A stretch of DNA of 64,000 nt, taken from the NCBI GenBank assembly GCA_949524905.1, contig CATINC010000005.1, forward strand, positions 180,319-244,318. The letters run 5' to 3'. Numbering within the stretch: the stretch's first letter is position 1; each line of letters starts with the position of its first letter. Below, one piece after another: positions 62,871-64,000 of the stretch. The translations under genes and the position numbers were made by a program. This DNA is from Opitutia bacterium UBA7350 (lineage in GTDB: Bacteria; Verrucomicrobiota; Verrucomicrobiia; Opitutales; Coraliomargaritaceae). A model generated the notes under the pieces. It searched no databases and had not been told where the DNA came from. It was given only the letters and a program-made list of their open reading frames with translations.

Positions 62871-64000
62871 ATGAAAACGATTATCCGATACGGTTTACTA
62901 TTGATGACTCTCTTTGGATTTGCCCTTTGTGGCAAAGCTCAGACGACAGCAGATAAACCCCACATACTCTTTATTGCAGTCGACGACCTGAGGCCTGAGT
63001 TAGGATGCTACGGAAACACTCAGATCGTTTCGCCAAACATCGACCAACTCGCTGCGAGCGGTACCGTATTCCAGGAGGCTCATTGTCAGGTACCCGTATG
63101 CGGAGCATCACGTGCCAGTCTCATGACCGGGCTTTATCCGACTCCTCAGCGTTTTCTAAGTTATCATACGAAGGCCGATGCGGAAGTGCGCGGTATTTAT
63201 GACTTACCCGGATGGTTCAAAGAACAAGGATACACAACGATTTCCAACGGGAAAATCTATCACCAAAAGGATGACTTCAAACGCTCCTGGAGTGAACAGG
63301 AACACCCAGGGACCTTCCGACGTTATGTTTTGCCCGAAAATATCGCATTGCCAAATAAAGACCAACCGCCCTTTGAAAAAGCGGATGTGCCTGACAATGC
63401 CTATCCCGACGGTGAAATCGCGGACAAGGTGATTCGTGACCTCGAGCGCGCCAAGGCTGCTGGAACACCTTTCTTTATAACCGCAGGCTTTACAAAACCA
63501 CACCTGCCTTTTAACGCGCCCTCGAAATACTGGGAGCTTTACCAAAGAGAAGAATTTTCACTACCCGATAATTACTTTGTTCCAGAGGGTGCTCCTCGCG
63601 AGGCATTGCATAATTGGAACGAATTACGAGGTCAATACGGCGGCATACCTCAGCAGGGACCGATTTCAGATGAACTTGCTCTACACTTGATACATGGTTA
63701 CTATGCCAGTGTTTCCTATGCCGATGCCATGATTGGAAAAGTGCTCGATGCGTTGGAACGTCTTGAGATGGCAGACAACACCATCGTCATCTTGTGGGGT
63801 GATCATGGCTGGCAGCTTGGTGAGCATACCCTTTGGTGCAAGCACGCGCTCTTTAGGACTTCCTTGAACGCGCCCCTCATTGTCAGCGCTCCGGGTTATA
63901 AGGGCGGGCAAAAATCAAATTCCCTGGTTGAGTTTGTCGATATTTACCCAACCCTCTGCGATCTTGCGGGCATCGAAGCGCCCGCACACCTTCAGGGCAA
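62871..64000 (+). CDS. Secreted iduronate-2-sulfatase-like sulfatase, third of three (3' end cut by window)
   Basis: At least 376 residues, open to the window edge, with a signal peptide (LLLMTLFGFALCGKAQ). It has IAVDDLRPELGCYG, the formylglycine Cys C77 in PVCGASRASLMTGLYP (CxASR), SNGKIYHQ in the place of GKWHLG, and GDHGWQLGEHTLWCKH, the signature of iduronate-2-sulfatase-like (S1_7) enzymes. Unlike its two neighbours it keeps canonical motifs. It should remove 2-O-sulfate from a sugar such as a uronic acid or xylose residue of the target polysaccharide. Confidence 0.9.
   Translation, partial: MKTIIRYGLLLMTLFGFALCGKAQTTADKPHILFIAVDDLRPELGCYGNTQIVSPNIDQLAASGTVFQEAHCQVPVCGASRASLMTGLYPTPQRFLSYHTKADAEVRGIYDLPGWFKEQGYTTISNGKIYHQKDDFKRSWSEQEHPGTFRRYVLPENIALPNKDQPPFEKADVPDNAYPDGEIADKVIRDLERAKAAGTPFFITAGFTKPHLPFNAPSKYWELYQREEFSLPDNYFVPEGAPREALHNWNELRGQYGGIPQQGPISDELALHLIHGYYASVSYADAMIGKVLDALERLEMADNTIVILWGDHGWQLGEHTLWCKHALFRTSLNAPLIVSAPGYKGGQKSNSLVEFVDIYPTLCDLAGIEAPAHLQG

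Overview
The window reads as a chromosomal segment of a heterotrophic, Gram-negative, probably marine member of the Verrucomicrobiota, most likely class Opitutae (Coraliomargarita/Puniceicoccus-like). This is an inference from gene content: PEP-CTERM surface proteins, LpxI for lipid A synthesis, secreted formylglycine sulfatases, a GH10/GH52 xylan locus, a heterotrimeric GatCAB amidotransferase and few clear Shine-Dalgarno sites. No phage, transposase, integrase, CRISPR array or rRNA was seen. One tRNA (Arg, anticodon TCT) is present.

Positions 1-48,100 are mostly housekeeping, in short operons on both strands: nadD-rsfS-pheS-pheT; a Na+/H+ antiporter fused to RCK-like and PTS EIIA domains; cysE; fabD; lepA-lepB-gatC-gatA-gatB; a NusG paralogue and an L,D-transpeptidase-like gene facing asd; malQ; rpoZ-smpB; alaS; leuB; a cupin; a very large AlkP-TPR-sulfotransferase fusion; a PEP-CTERM gene with a frameshift in its signal peptide; tRNA-Arg; metF; leuS-fecR-like-lpxI; a putative Na+/H+ antiporter; uvrB; pyrH-frr-proB; a rhodanese-MauE pair; a Tat-exported aldo/keto reductase; and the nickel-pincer cofactor genes larB, larC and larE, without larA.

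Positions 48,583-64,000 form a continuous polysaccharide-utilisation region, all on the + strand except its regulator. It holds a cytosolic GH52 beta-xylosidase, a GPH-family sugar:cation symporter, a divergent XylR-like AraC regulator, a PEP-CTERM jelly-roll-like protein, a similar secreted protein without the anchor, and a tight train of a GHL6/GH42-like hydrolase, a secreted GH10 xylanase, a sulfatase, an agarase-like TIM-barrel protein and two more sulfatases (the last cut by the window edge). The train genes overlap by ATGA or are 11-28 bp apart, so they probably act together. The simplest reading is extracellular desulfation and endo-cleavage of a sulfated xylan or xylan-containing algal/plant polymer, uptake of oligosaccharides by the GPH symporter, and intracellular xylose release by GH52 under XylR control. 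Two of the sulfatases and the agarase-like protein depart from the canonical active-site motifs.

Two secretory genes (about 4,705-5,141 and 28,785-29,428) are each interrupted by what looks like a one-base loss in a homopolymer inside the signal-peptide region. This could be sequencing error, phase variation or decay.
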